Source: Rikenellaceae bacterium (GTDB taxonomy: Bacteria > Bacteroidota > Bacteroidia > Bacteroidales > Rikenellaceae). Taken from it: a stretch of DNA of 64,000 nucleotides. Of this stretch, positions 42,682-52,105 are shown in pieces. The notes under the pieces are model-generated. The model was not told the DNA's origin. It saw only the letters and a program-made list of their open reading frames with translations, and did no database searches. Made by a program: the position numbers and the translations under genes. Position 1 is the first letter of the stretch. The number at the start of each line of letters is the position of its first letter. Where the stretch lies: positions 271,159 through 335,158 of the forward strand of contig JAFRZW010000002.1 in assembly GCA_017442365.1 (NCBI GenBank), given 5' to 3'.

Positions 42682-44325
42682 ATGAAAACTATGAAAAAGA
42701 GAATTTTTAGTCTGCTCGTATCGTTCGCAGCTCTCGGATTGATGAGTTGTAACGACTGGTTGGAGCTTACACCTCCCGATCGTGTGTCGGATAAGGCAGC
42801 GTGGGAGTCGCAGGCAGCAACCGATTTGTATGTCAATAATTTCTACGAATATATCGCAATCTATGGACAGTTTGGTGATCAGCAGTTCCAGGGCAACCTG
42901 ACCGAGGGTCTGACCGAAACGTTCAAGTATGGTAGCCCGATTCTGGGTAACCGCGCAGGTGATTCGAACCACTATGTATTTACTCCCGAAACGATGTCGA
43001 GCAACGGTAGTATGCTCGATTGCTGGACCAACACCTATACTCGCATTCGTCGCGTCAATGAGTTCTTGGCAGCAATGGAGAACTACTCGACCTACTCGGA
43101 CGAGGTCAATACCCTCTATGAGGCTCAGGCACGTTTCTTCCGCGCATTCCTCTACTTCCAGCTGGCTAAGCGCCACGGTGGCGAGGTCATCATCTTCAAG
43201 ACTTTGGCCGAGACCGTTAAGGATACTCCGCTGACCCCTGCAAAAGATACTTGGCAGTTCATCTACGATGAGTTGATGTTTGCAGCCGAGAATCTGCCCG
43301 AAGAGTGGAACGCACAGAACTCGGGTCGCGTAACAAAGGGTGCAGCATACGCTATGTTGTCGCGCGCAATGCTCTACGCTGAGCGTTGGGACGATGCTAA
43401 GGCAGCAGGTGAGAAGGTTTTGGAGTTGGGTTATCAGCTTGCTCCGACCTATGAGGCTGCAACCGCTGGTGGCAACAAAGAGTCGATCTTGGAGTTCAAC
43501 TACCTCGTAACAGGTCCTAACCACTATTGGGATCGCTATATGTGTATGTATCACGAATATACTACCGCAGGTGGTGCAGCTCCTACGCAGGAGATGGTTG
43601 AGAGCTACGAGGCTAAGGACGGCTCGAAGGTCGATTGGACCAAGTGGCACTCGGCTGAGGGTACTACGGAGTATCCTCCCTATGAGAAGCTCGAACCGCG
43701 TTTCGCTGCAACGATCCTCTACAATGGCGCAATGTGGAAGGGCGTCGAGTTGGAGTGCTGCGTTGATGGTCAGTACGGTACCTACGTTGATTATGGCGTT
43801 GAGCCTTATCCCTATGGCAAGACCGTAACGGGTTACTATATGCGCAAGTTCCGTCAGGAGTCGAACACCGACCTGACCAACGTTGCATCGACCTCGGCTT
43901 GGGTTGAGATCCGTCTGGCTGAGGTGCTGCTGAACTTGGCCGAGGCTGAGTATAAGTTGGGTAACGACGCTGCTGCAATGGGTTACATTGCTCAGGTGCG
44001 CGATCGCGTTGGTCTGCCTACCGATCTGTCGCTGACGGGTGATGCCGTATTCGAGGCACTCGTTCACGAGCGTAAGATCGAGTTGGCATACGAAGGCCAT
44101 CTGTGGTGGGATATGCGCCGCTGGAAGCTCTCGGAGAAGGCTTACACGGGCTACCGCGTACACGGTATGAAGATCACCAAGGAGGGTTCGGGCTACCGTT
44201 ATCAGTATGTCGATGCCGACGGTCAGGATCGTAAGTTCCTCAATCGTATGTATCGTCTGCCGATACCCGATGCGGAGTTGCGTAACAACAAGGCAATTGA
44301 ACAGTTCCCCGAGTGGAATTTCTAA
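42682..44325 (+). CDS. SusD/RagB-family surface glycan-binding lipoprotein
   Basis: A 547-aa lipoprotein (FAALGLMSCNDWLELTPPDR, lipid-modified Cys23) that forms the lid of the SusC channel. TPR-like helices of the SusD N-terminal half include YTRIRRVNEFLAAMENY and LYEAQARFFRAFLYFQLAKR. The family C-terminal end is WVEIRLAEVLLNLAEAEYKLG, ALVHERKIELAYEGHLWWDMRRW and MYRLPIPDAELRNNKAIEQ. An ATG 9 bases downstream (MKKRIF) is an equally good start. The ligand is not predictable from the sequence. It is coupled to the upstream susC. Confidence 0.95.
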   Translation: MKTMKKRIFSLLVSFAALGLMSCNDWLELTPPDRVSDKAAWESQAATDLYVNNFYEYIAIYGQFGDQQFQGNLTEGLTETFKYGSPILGNRAGDSNHYVFTPETMSSNGSMLDCWTNTYTRIRRVNEFLAAMENYSTYSDEVNTLYEAQARFFRAFLYFQLAKRHGGEVIIFKTLAETVKDTPLTPAKDTWQFIYDELMFAAENLPEEWNAQNSGRVTKGAAYAMLSRAMLYAERWDDAKAAGEKVLELGYQLAPTYEAATAGGNKESILEFNYLVTGPNHYWDRYMCMYHEYTTAGGAAPTQEMVESYEAKDGSKVDWTKWHSAEGTTEYPPYEKLEPRFAATILYNGAMWKGVELECCVDGQYGTYVDYGVEPYPYGKTVTGYYMRKFRQESNTDLTNVASTSAWVEIRLAEVLLNLAEAEYKLGNDAAAMGYIAQVRDRVGLPTDLSLTGDAVFEALVHERKIELAYEGHLWWDMRRWKLSEKAYTGYRVHGMKITKEGSGYRYQYVDADGQDRKFLNRMYRLPIPDAELRNNKAIEQFPEWNF

Positions 44326-44337
44326 TAAGCGACGACT

Positions 44338-46059
44338 ATGAAAAAGAGTATATTTTGGACATTATTGGCCGTCGTGCTTTCGTTCGCGGCGTGCCAAGAG
44401 CCGGAGGTGCTGCTTCCGGCAGAGGCCAACAAGGGTATCAACAATTTGACGGTCTATCCCACTTGGGACGGCTACCATACGGCTGATGCTTCGGGCTTCA
44501 CGAGTAAGATCGACTACGAGAAACGTGTAATTACGATCCAAGTTCCCTATACGCTGCCCGTTGAGTCGGACAACGTTCAGAAGTTGGAGAACTATAAGAA
44601 GGTTTGGGTGCAGTTCAACCTCGACGACAATGCTACGTTGGAGCCGAAATTGACCACTATCGACCTGACTCAGACCTATAAGGTAACGCTGACTGACCAG
44701 AAGAAGGAGCAGAGCGAATGGACGATCAAGGCTGCGCTGGCTAAGAGCTCGGCTTGCGATATCGAGAGCTTCGCAATTCCGTCGCTGGGCCTGACAGCTG
44801 TGATTGACAAGTCGAGCGCAACTGCTTCGCTCATCTACTTCGAGCAGTTGAAGAATGTCTTTGCTGAGGTTGTGGTTTCGCCCCACGCAAAGATCGTTCC
44901 CGATCCCGCTACTACGGCGTTCTGGTGCTCGCCCGATGAGCCTAAGAAATTTACGGTGATCGCTCAGGACGGTGTAACCAGCCGTGAGTGGACTTTGCAG
45001 CAGACCGAGCCTGCACGTGTCGAGGAGGGTATCCGTCCCGAGAGCGGCAAGATGCTCTGGACTACCAAACTTTCGGCTGCGGGCGTCGCCAAGCTCGATA
45101 TGACAACCGGTATCGCTGTTACGGACGACTACGTTATCCTGAATACTCGTGGCGAGGATCCTATCGTGCTCGACGCGAAGAAGGGTACTACCGTTGGTAC
45201 TATGTCGCTTGGCTCGATCAAGGGTGCAACTTCGAGCTACTATATGACTTCGGATCACAAGGGTCATATCGTAATCAATAACCGCGTTCCCGATGATGGT
45301 GGCGTATTCCGCGTATGGCGTATGCGCGATATCAACTCGACTCCCGAGCTGTTTATCGAGTACGCAACCACCGACGTCTATGGCGACCACATCTCGGTAT
45401 GGGGTGATGTCTATGGCGACGCAACGGTACAGGCTGCATACTGCGGTTGGACCTCGACAGGCTCGACCTCGACGCTGACTTGGACCGTTAAGGACGGCCA
45501 GACGGTTTCGATGCAGCCCTATTGGTGCCAGATCTCGGGCGTGGGCGGTTGGACCAACGGTGATGCAATCCGTTTGGGTACCGACGCTACGGCAGACTTC
45601 TTGGCTTGCGGTTACTCGATGAACAAGCTGACTTGGGTCGATGGCGCAACCAACGCTGCGTTGAACTATGTTCAGGGTACGCTGACCGGTAACGAGGGTA
45701 TGAAGGCTGTTGATGCAGTTCCGTTCAACGGTATTAACTATGTTGCCGCAACGATGGAGACCTTCTTCACGTGGGGTGTAGCCGGCGGTATGTGGGTTAT
45801 GGAGGCTAAGTATCCTCAGACCTTCTCTGGCTCGTTGGAGTTGGACGCTTCGCTTGATCCCGACTGCGTAGTTTATGGTCTGGATCGTGGTGAGGGTGGC
45901 TACGGTATCTACGGTGGTCGCGCTAACGACGGTACTAATGGCAATGCAATTCAGGACGTTAAGTTGCACGTAACCAAGGACGGTTACTTTATGTACGCAT
46001 ACTTTATGTTCTGTAACGGTTATGTAGGTTGCATACAGTTCGACTGTATCGCTCAATAA
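44338..46059 (+). CDS. DUF5018-like surface lipoprotein of the Sus operon
   Basis: A 573-aa protein in the SusE/SusF position. Lipoprotein signal VLSFAACQEP (Cys19). The N-terminal half (about 30-225) contains two Ig-like beta domains (KLENYKKVWVQFNLDDNATL; VTSREWTLQQTEP). The C-terminal module (about 231-573) starts GIRPESGKMLWTTKLSAAGV and ends NGYVGCIQFDC. It is homologous to the C-terminal module of the 31532-33670 product and has a propeller-like run of strands. It probably binds glycan on the cell surface. A terminator-like hairpin follows, so this may be the last gene of the first transcript. Confidence 0.84.
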   Translation: MKKSIFWTLLAVVLSFAACQEPEVLLPAEANKGINNLTVYPTWDGYHTADASGFTSKIDYEKRVITIQVPYTLPVESDNVQKLENYKKVWVQFNLDDNATLEPKLTTIDLTQTYKVTLTDQKKEQSEWTIKAALAKSSACDIESFAIPSLGLTAVIDKSSATASLIYFEQLKNVFAEVVVSPHAKIVPDPATTAFWCSPDEPKKFTVIAQDGVTSREWTLQQTEPARVEEGIRPESGKMLWTTKLSAAGVAKLDMTTGIAVTDDYVILNTRGEDPIVLDAKKGTTVGTMSLGSIKGATSSYYMTSDHKGHIVINNRVPDDGGVFRVWRMRDINSTPELFIEYATTDVYGDHISVWGDVYGDATVQAAYCGWTSTGSTSTLTWTVKDGQTVSMQPYWCQISGVGGWTNGDAIRLGTDATADFLACGYSMNKLTWVDGATNAALNYVQGTLTGNEGMKAVDAVPFNGINYVAATMETFFTWGVAGGMWVMEAKYPQTFSGSLELDASLDPDCVVYGLDRGEGGYGIYGGRANDGTNGNAIQDVKLHVTKDGYFMYAYFMFCNGYVGCIQFDCIAQ

Positions 46060-46070
46060 CCAACGATAAA

Positions 46071-46100
46071 ACCCATAGCCTCTTGATCGGGGCTATGGGT
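46071..46100 (+). terminator. Hairpin after the DUF5018-like gene
   Basis: ACCCATAGCC pairs with GGCTATGGGT around a TTGATC-containing loop. The tail is AATTAAA, so termination may be partial and the second block may be transcribed by read-through. It is related to the hairpin at 31471-31494. Confidence 0.65.
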
Positions 46101-46128
46101 GCCAATTAAACGCAAAATGAACTAAACG

Positions 46129-47802
46129 ATGAAAAAATTTTTGTTGTGTATTGGTCTGGTAGCCGCATTGGCTGCTTGTACCGAAGATAAGGATTTGGTG
46201 TACGACTATCCTGCACGTCCCGATGTGGAGCCGATGCCCTCGGTTGCAATTTCGCCCGTAGCAGCAGAGCATAACGCTTTGGAGTTCACCATCACTCCTA
46301 CGAATGCCGAGGAGTGTTCATACTACTGCATCGAGACCGATGAGGACGATGTGCAGCTTACGGCAGGTGAGGTGATCGCTATGGGTAAGGCTGTGAGTGC
46401 TACGGAGAGTGGTCAGTATCGCGCTGAGGGTCTGTTCGATGAGACCTCGTACAACGTCTATGCAGCCGTTCGTAAGGGCGACCGCGTGGCTGTGAGCGCA
46501 ATCAAGATGACGACGACCGCTGCTCCCGTGGTTGAGCCTGAGGGTCCCACGACCAACCCGATGTACATTTGGGTTGATGCAGCAGCGAACTTCCCCGATT
46601 TCGCCAATAGCAAGGAGAATATCCGCCGCGATCTGACGTTGGCTAAGGAGACAGGTTTCACTGATGTTGTTGTCGATGTACGTCCTACCAATGGCGATGT
46701 GCTGTTCAAAACGGACAAGTGCCAGCAGGTAGCTTGGCTCGGTGCTTGGGGCTCGAACGGCTACGCAAAGTATGAGCGTACGGCTGATTGGGACTACCTC
46801 GGTGCATTCATCGAGATCGGCCACGAGTTGGGTCTGCGTATCCACGCAGGTTTCAACACGATGGTAGGTGGTAACAAGTCGAATCTGGGTGAGCAGGGTG
46901 TGTTGTTGCGCGACGCTTCGAAGAAGGAGTGGGCAACGGTGCTCAATACGAAGAACGGTTTTGTCAATACGCTCGATTCGGACGAGACGACCTTCTTCTT
47001 CAATCCTCACAATGCTGATGTGCAGGCATATATTCTCGATCTGTTGCGCGATCTGGCAGCATACCGCGATTTGGACGGTATTATTCTGGACCGTGGTCGT
47101 TTCGATTCGATGTTGAGCGACTGCTCGGAATCGACTTTGAAGGAGTTCGAGGAGTATGTAGGCGAGGAGGTTGATTTCAACAAGGACGTCCTGCCCGCAG
47201 GTTTCACCGGTACGATCAATGCCGATATGCCCTACGAGTACAAGCACTTGAAGAAGTGGTTGGAGTTCCGCGCAAAGGCTATCCACGACTTTATGACCAA
47301 GGCCGAAGAGGCAGTTCACGGCGTGAATGGCGCAGTGAAGTTCGGTGTCTATGTAGGTGGTTGGTATAGCACCTATTACGATGTTGGTGTGAACTGGGCA
47401 AGTCCTTCGTTCGATACCTCGTCGAAGTTCCCGCGTTGGGCAACCAAGGAGTATATGAACTTCGGTTATGCCGATGTGATGGATCATATGTTGATCGGTG
47501 CGTATGCGTCGCCGGGCAACGTCTATGGCTCGTCGGAGTGGACTATGCAGGGCTTCTGCCAGCTGGCTATGGAGTACACGGCAGGTGCGTGCCCGCAGGT
47601 TTGTGGCGGTCCTGATGTAGGTAACTGGGATTACGATGATAAGTACACCGACGCACAGGAGTATGAGGCTATCACCAACTCGGTGAAGGCTTGCTACGAC
47701 GCTTGCAACGGTTACTTCCTCTTCGATATGATCCACTTGAAGAAGGCAGGCACTTGGCAGTACGCTAAGGCTGGTATCGATCAGGTGAAGGAGAGCTTGT
47801 AA
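46129..47802 (+). CDS. GHL10-family putative glycoside hydrolase with FN3-like N-domain (copy 2)
   Basis: A 557-aa lipoprotein (ALAACTEDKDL, Cys17). An FN3-like domain (about 40-130) resembles that of the 36820 product (compare LFDETSYNVYAAVRKGDRVA with LKPATAYTFIAAAKDELHSS). The GHL10 TIM barrel (about 145-557) begins PMYIWVDAAANFPDFA and shows FTDVVVDVRPTNGDVLF, LDGIILDRGRFDSM, GVYVGGWYSTYYDVGVNWAS and GYFLFDMIHLKKAG. Every barrel motif has a counterpart in copy 1. The two enzymes probably act on related linkages. It opens the second gene block of the locus. Confidence 0.82.
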   Translation: MKKFLLCIGLVAALAACTEDKDLVYDYPARPDVEPMPSVAISPVAAEHNALEFTITPTNAEECSYYCIETDEDDVQLTAGEVIAMGKAVSATESGQYRAEGLFDETSYNVYAAVRKGDRVAVSAIKMTTTAAPVVEPEGPTTNPMYIWVDAAANFPDFANSKENIRRDLTLAKETGFTDVVVDVRPTNGDVLFKTDKCQQVAWLGAWGSNGYAKYERTADWDYLGAFIEIGHELGLRIHAGFNTMVGGNKSNLGEQGVLLRDASKKEWATVLNTKNGFVNTLDSDETTFFFNPHNADVQAYILDLLRDLAAYRDLDGIILDRGRFDSMLSDCSESTLKEFEEYVGEEVDFNKDVLPAGFTGTINADMPYEYKHLKKWLEFRAKAIHDFMTKAEEAVHGVNGAVKFGVYVGGWYSTYYDVGVNWASPSFDTSSKFPRWATKEYMNFGYADVMDHMLIGAYASPGNVYGSSEWTMQGFCQLAMEYTAGACPQVCGGPDVGNWDYDDKYTDAQEYEAITNSVKACYDACNGYFLFDMIHLKKAGTWQYAKAGIDQVKESL

Positions 47803-47825
47803 TTGGCACATAAAACTAAGATTCA

Positions 47826-48488
47826 ATGAAACGTTGGATCGTAACACTATTTGCACTGATCGCGGTGTGTCCGCTGATGGCACAATCGGGATTTGGTGAT
47901 TACTATGATTGCCGTTTGGCTGCCCACCGTAAGGAGGGTATGCCAAGCGGTGCAATCGTATGGTTGGGCGACAGTCTGACTGAGCAGGGTTGGTGGAATT
48001 TCCTGTCGAAGGAGAAGAATATCGTCAATCGAGGTATCGGAGGCGACAATACACGTGGAATGTTGGCTCGCCTGCCCGAGATCTTGCAGAGCGCGCCTCG
48101 CAAGATATTCTTGATGGCGGGTGTCAATGACCTGTCGGGTAATAGTCCGGTCGAAGAGGTGGCTGCCAATATCCGCAAGATGTTGGAGATGGTACGCGAG
48201 CAGGTGCCTGAGTGTGAGGTCTATCTGCAAAGTGTAATCACGCCCAATAACGATGTGCTGGCTTATCCATACGCCAAGGGCAAGCAGGCACAAACTCGTG
48301 CGCTGAACGAACGATTGAAAGCGTTCTGCGACGAGGGGTTGGCAACGTGGGTCGATTTGACTCCATTGTTGCATAATGAGAAGGGTGAACTGCGCGAGGA
48401 GCTGACCAAAGATGGAATCCATCTCCACGCCGAGGCCTACGAGATGTGGGTCGATCACCTGAAAGAGATGAAATATTTGCGAAAATAA
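47826..48488 (+). CDS. Secreted SGNH/GDSL-family esterase
   Basis: A 220-aa protein with a Sec signal (MKRWIVTLFALIAVCPLMA). SGNH blocks are complete: GDSL-type Ser in IVWLGDSLTEQGWW, Gly in NRGIGGDNTRGM, Asn in LMAGVNDLSGN, and Asp/His in TKDGIHLHAEAYEMW. It most likely removes acetyl or other acyl esters from sugars in the periplasm before glycosidase action. O-acetyl groups on N-acetylmuramic acid or sialic acid are possible targets, but the sequence does not decide. It lies 23 bases after the GHL10 gene and 19 before the acetyltransferase gene. Confidence 0.88.
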   Translation: MKRWIVTLFALIAVCPLMAQSGFGDYYDCRLAAHRKEGMPSGAIVWLGDSLTEQGWWNFLSKEKNIVNRGIGGDNTRGMLARLPEILQSAPRKIFLMAGVNDLSGNSPVEEVAANIRKMLEMVREQVPECEVYLQSVITPNNDVLAYPYAKGKQAQTRALNERLKAFCDEGLATWVDLTPLLHNEKGELREELTKDGIHLHAEAYEMWVDHLKEMKYLRK

Positions 48489-48507
48489 ACTTTTTTTTGA
48501 AAGAACG

Positions 48508-49905
48508 ATGAAACGAGTTGCGGCAATAGATCTTTTGCGAGCCTTCGCTATTATCGGTATGGTTGTTTCGGGGCAGATGCTCTGGAATGTGGAACTGCCA
48601 GCCTTTATGTTCCACGCGCAGGTGCCGCCACCGACCTTCGTTTTCAATCCCGATGTGGCGGGTATTACGTGGGTCGATCTGGTCTTTCCGTTCTTTCTGA
48701 TCTCGATGGGTGCGGCAATGCCGTTTGCGTTGCGTCGCCGCGAGGAGCGAGGAGCAACGACATTGCAGGTAGCAGGCTCGGCCCTGCACCGCTTTGTGTG
48801 GTTGGCCTCGTTTGCAATCATTTTGGGAAATACACGTATGGGGGTGCTCACGACTTTGCAGCCGTGGGCAGCTTCGCTTGTTACGTTGGGGATTTGGGTA
48901 CTCTTCTTTGCGATGTTTGTTCGCGTGCCCAATCTCGATCGACGCAAAAATACGATATTGAATTGGGCGGGATTTGCGCTACTCATTGTGGCGACAATGC
49001 TCTACAAACCACTGTTCGGAGTCGAGGTGTCGTTGTATCGTAGCGATGTGATTATTATGATCTTGGCCTCGATGGCTCTGTTCGGCACGTTGCTGTGGTG
49101 GCTGACGCGCGCAAGCGTGATGACTCGTGTGGTGATCATCGCAGCGGTGGCTATGCTCAAAACCGCATCGGCAGTCGACGGCTCGTGGTGCCAATGGTTG
49201 TGGCAACTTTCGCCTGCCGAGTGGGTGTTCCGATTCGAATATTTGAAGTATCTTTGCGTGGTTCTTACGGGAACAATCATTGGAGATACAATCTATTCGC
49301 ACCTGCAACTGACACCCCAGCAGAAGGAGACACAGGGCGAAGGCGTGCGATTGACGCTGCTTATTGTGCAGTTGGTATCGCTGTTCGTGGTGGTGTTGTG
49401 GGGGTTGTTCGTTCGTAAGATTGGACTTACGGTGGCGATCTCGGCGGTGGTGTGCTGCTCGATCGGCTGGGTGATCAACAACCTCACAAGCCACGATGGA
49501 CGACTCTACCGCACGTTGTGCCTGGTGATGATCGCGCTGCTTGCCATTGGCCTTATTACTGAGCCACTTGATGGCGGAATTAAGAAGGACCACGCAACGC
49601 TGAGCTACTACTTCACAACCTCGGCAATGGCCATTATGGTTATTGTCGTGGTACTGATTGCGGAGCGTCGCTATGGCGTGCGCCTGCGTGCTTTGGAGGC
49701 CTGCGGAGCCAACCCGATGTTCGCCTATACGGCGTCGGGCTATCTGCTCACTCCACTGCTGACACTCACGTCGCTCTCGGTTCTGGTTGATAAGTTCGCC
49801 AACCTTGGCCCGTGGTGTGCCTTTGGTCGCGGAGTGCTGTTTGCGCTGCTTGTCATCGCAGTTACATATCCGCTCACACGTCGAAACTATTATTGGAAAT
49901 CCTAA
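48508..49905 (+). CDS. HGSNAT/NagX-like membrane acetyltransferase (DUF5009)
   Basis: A 465-aa inner-membrane protein with about ten to twelve hydrophobic helices. It begins MKRVAAIDLLRAFAIIGMVV and continues GITWVDLVFPFFLISMGAAM, the pattern of the heparan-alpha-glucosaminide N-acetyltransferase/DUF5009 family. Human HGSNAT transfers acetyl from cytosolic acetyl-CoA across the membrane to a terminal glucosamine. The bacterial relative NagX is found in GlcNAc/chitin utilisation loci. By analogy this protein may re-N-acetylate non-acetylated glucosamine ends in the periplasm. The neighbouring esterases and AGE epimerase fit amino-sugar metabolism. Confidence 0.82.
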   Translation: MKRVAAIDLLRAFAIIGMVVSGQMLWNVELPAFMFHAQVPPPTFVFNPDVAGITWVDLVFPFFLISMGAAMPFALRRREERGATTLQVAGSALHRFVWLASFAIILGNTRMGVLTTLQPWAASLVTLGIWVLFFAMFVRVPNLDRRKNTILNWAGFALLIVATMLYKPLFGVEVSLYRSDVIIMILASMALFGTLLWWLTRASVMTRVVIIAAVAMLKTASAVDGSWCQWLWQLSPAEWVFRFEYLKYLCVVLTGTIIGDTIYSHLQLTPQQKETQGEGVRLTLLIVQLVSLFVVVLWGLFVRKIGLTVAISAVVCCSIGWVINNLTSHDGRLYRTLCLVMIALLAIGLITEPLDGGIKKDHATLSYYFTTSAMAIMVIVVVLIAERRYGVRLRALEACGANPMFAYTASGYLLTPLLTLTSLSVLVDKFANLGPWCAFGRGVLFALLVIAVTYPLTRRNYYWKS

Positions 49906-49919
49906 AAACAACAGATAAA

Positions 49920-50855
49920 ATGAAAATTACTGGAACATTTCTCGATGAGATCAGCCACGATATTCCGCATCAGAATTGGGGCGAGAAGGAGTGGGACGCC
50001 GATTTTCAGAATATGCGCTCGATCGGCATTGATACGGTGATTATGATTCGTTCGGGATACCGTAAGTTTATTACCTATCCCTCGAAATATCTGATCGGCA
50101 AGGGTTGCTATAAGCCCTCGACCGACCTGCTCGATATGTTTTTGCGCTTGGCCGACAAGCACGGTATGAAGTTCTATTTCGGTCTGTACGATTCGGGCCA
50201 CTATTGGGATACGGGCGATATGTCGAAGGAGACGGAGTACAATCGCTACGTGATCGACGAGGTGTGGGAGAACTACGGTCAGCACCATAAGTCGTTTGGC
50301 GGTTGGTATCTGAGTGGCGAGATCTCGCGCCGCACGAAGGGTGTGATCGAGGCTTTCCGCGAGCAGGGCGAACATTGCAAGGCTGTTTCAGGAGGTCTGC
50401 CGACGCTGATCTCGCCGTGGATCGACGGCAAGAAGGCGGTTTTGGCGGCTTCGGCTTCGTTGTCGAAGGAGGACGCAGTGTCGGTGGCTGACCACGAACG
50501 CGAGTGGGACGAGATTTTCGACGGTATTCACGGTGCGGTTGATGCGGTTGCGTTCCAAGATGGTCATATCGACTACGACGAGTTGGACGCCTTCTTCGAG
50601 GTGAATAAGCGTCTGGCCGATCGATACGGAATGGAGTGTTGGACCAATGCCGAGACCTTCGACCGCGATATGCCGATCAAATTCCTGCCTATTAAGTTCG
50701 AGAAGTTGCGAATGAAGCTCGAAGCAGCGGCACGTGCAGGTTACGACAAGGCGATCACCTTCGAGTTCTCGCACTTCCTCTCGCCTCAGTCGAGCTACAC
50801 GTCGGCGCACCATCTGTTCGATCGCTATCGCGACTATTTTTTAGGCGAGAAGTAG
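49920..50855 (+). CDS. DUF4434 TIM-barrel protein, putative glycosidase
   Basis: A 311-aa protein starting MKITGTFLDEISHDIPHQNW (ATG 49920), with no signal peptide. A beta/alpha barrel is suggested by alternating strands: IDTVIMIRSGYR, MKFYFGLYDSGHYW, FGGWYLSGEISRR, VDAVAFQDGHIDYDELDAF, MECWTNAETFD and KAITFEFSHFLSPQSSY. Candidate acids are Glu in LSGEIS and Glu in NAETFD or FEFSH, at strand ends as in retaining glycosidases. DUF4434 is a Bacteroidetes family with no settled activity that I know of. Absence of a signal points to a cytoplasmic step after import. It shares the transcript with the AGE epimerase. Confidence 0.78.
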   Translation: MKITGTFLDEISHDIPHQNWGEKEWDADFQNMRSIGIDTVIMIRSGYRKFITYPSKYLIGKGCYKPSTDLLDMFLRLADKHGMKFYFGLYDSGHYWDTGDMSKETEYNRYVIDEVWENYGQHHKSFGGWYLSGEISRRTKGVIEAFREQGEHCKAVSGGLPTLISPWIDGKKAVLAASASLSKEDAVSVADHEREWDEIFDGIHGAVDAVAFQDGHIDYDELDAFFEVNKRLADRYGMECWTNAETFDRDMPIKFLPIKFEKLRMKLEAAARAGYDKAITFEFSHFLSPQSSYTSAHHLFDRYRDYFLGEK

Positions 50856-50915
50856 GGTAGATGTCAATGAAATTCGATAGAAAACACATAACGTTAAAAT
50901 AAAAGTTAGAAAGTG

Positions 50916-52097
50916 ATGAAGAACATAGATGCTTTGATCCAACAATATCACGACGAGCTGCACAATCGTGTGCTACCGTTCTGGTTGGAGCATTCGCAGG
51001 ATAAGGAGTATGGTGGCTATTTCACCTGTCTCGACCGCGACGGATCGGTCTTCGATACCGATAAATTTATGTGGTTGCAGGGTCGTGAGGTTTGGCTCTT
51101 CTCGATGATGTGCAACAAGGAGGGTGTGCGTCCCGAGTGGTTGGAGTGCGCTCGTCAGGGTGCTGAGTTTATGCTCCGCTATGGCCACGATGGCGATTAC
51201 AATTGGTATTTTGCATTGACGCGCGACGGTAAGCCGCTGGTTGATCCCTACAATATCTTCTCGTACACGTTTGCAGCAATGGCGTTTGCTCAGCTGCACA
51301 AGGCTACGGGCGAGGAGCGCTATGCCGAGGCTACACGTCGCACGTTCCAGCACATTATGGAGCGTTGGGATAACCCCAAGGCTCGTTGGAACAAGGCTCA
51401 CGCAGGCTCGCGCGATATGCGTGCGTTGGCACCGTCGATGATCCTCTGCAACCTGCTGCTCGAAATCGAGCATCTAATTGAACCCGAGTTGGTTGAGGAG
51501 TCGATCGAGAAGGCGTTGGGCGATGTGATGAACGACTTCTATCGTCCTGAGTTGGGTCTGGTCGTTGAGCATATGAATGCCGACGGTACGCTGAGCGATA
51601 CGTTCGACGGGCGACTGATCAACCCCGGTCATACGCTCGAAACGATGTGGTTTGTGATGGACCTGGCGCGTCGTCGTGGCGACGAGGAACTGATTCGCAA
51701 GGCAGTCGAGGTCGGTCTGAACACGCTCGACTTCGGTTGGGATAAGGAGCACGGTGGTATCTTCTACTTTATGGATCGCAAGGGTTGTCCTCCGCAGCAG
51801 CTCGAATGGGATCAGAAGTTGTGGTGGGTGCATATCGAATCGACAATCGCAATGTTGGAGGGCTACCTGCTGACGGGCGATGAGCGTTGCAAGGCTTGGT
51901 TCGAGAAGTTGCACGACTACACTTGGTCGCATTTCCGCGATGAGGAGCACCCCGAGTGGTTCGGCTACCTGAATCGTCGTGGCGAGGTGCTGCTGACGCT
52001 CAAAGGTGGTAAGTGGAAGGGTTGTTTCCACGTTCCTCGCGGTCTGTACAAGTGCGAGTGCCTGCTCAAAGAGTTGAAACAGAAGATGGAGAAATAG
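50916..52097 (+). CDS. AGE-family epimerase/isomerase (N-acylglucosamine 2-epimerase type)
   Basis: A 393-aa cytoplasmic protein forming an (alpha/alpha)6 barrel. Active-site histidines fall in EFMLRYGHDGDYNWYF, INPGHTLETMWF and KLWWVHIESTIAML, and an Arg-rich C-terminus (HVPRGLYKCECLLKEL) closes the pocket. The family interconverts GlcNAc/ManNAc, mannose/fructose or cellobiose/Glc-Man. With an amino-sugar locus, GlcNAc to ManNAc is a reasonable guess. The ATG at 50916 is preferred over a GTG immediately before it. It follows the DUF4434 gene by 60 bases and precedes the phosphoesterase by 8. Confidence 0.9.
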   Translation: MKNIDALIQQYHDELHNRVLPFWLEHSQDKEYGGYFTCLDRDGSVFDTDKFMWLQGREVWLFSMMCNKEGVRPEWLECARQGAEFMLRYGHDGDYNWYFALTRDGKPLVDPYNIFSYTFAAMAFAQLHKATGEERYAEATRRTFQHIMERWDNPKARWNKAHAGSRDMRALAPSMILCNLLLEIEHLIEPELVEESIEKALGDVMNDFYRPELGLVVEHMNADGTLSDTFDGRLINPGHTLETMWFVMDLARRRGDEELIRKAVEVGLNTLDFGWDKEHGGIFYFMDRKGCPPQQLEWDQKLWWVHIESTIAMLEGYLLTGDERCKAWFEKLHDYTWSHFRDEEHPEWFGYLNRRGEVLLTLKGGKWKGCFHVPRGLYKCECLLKELKQKMEK

Positions 52098-52105
52098 GAG
52101 GGACG

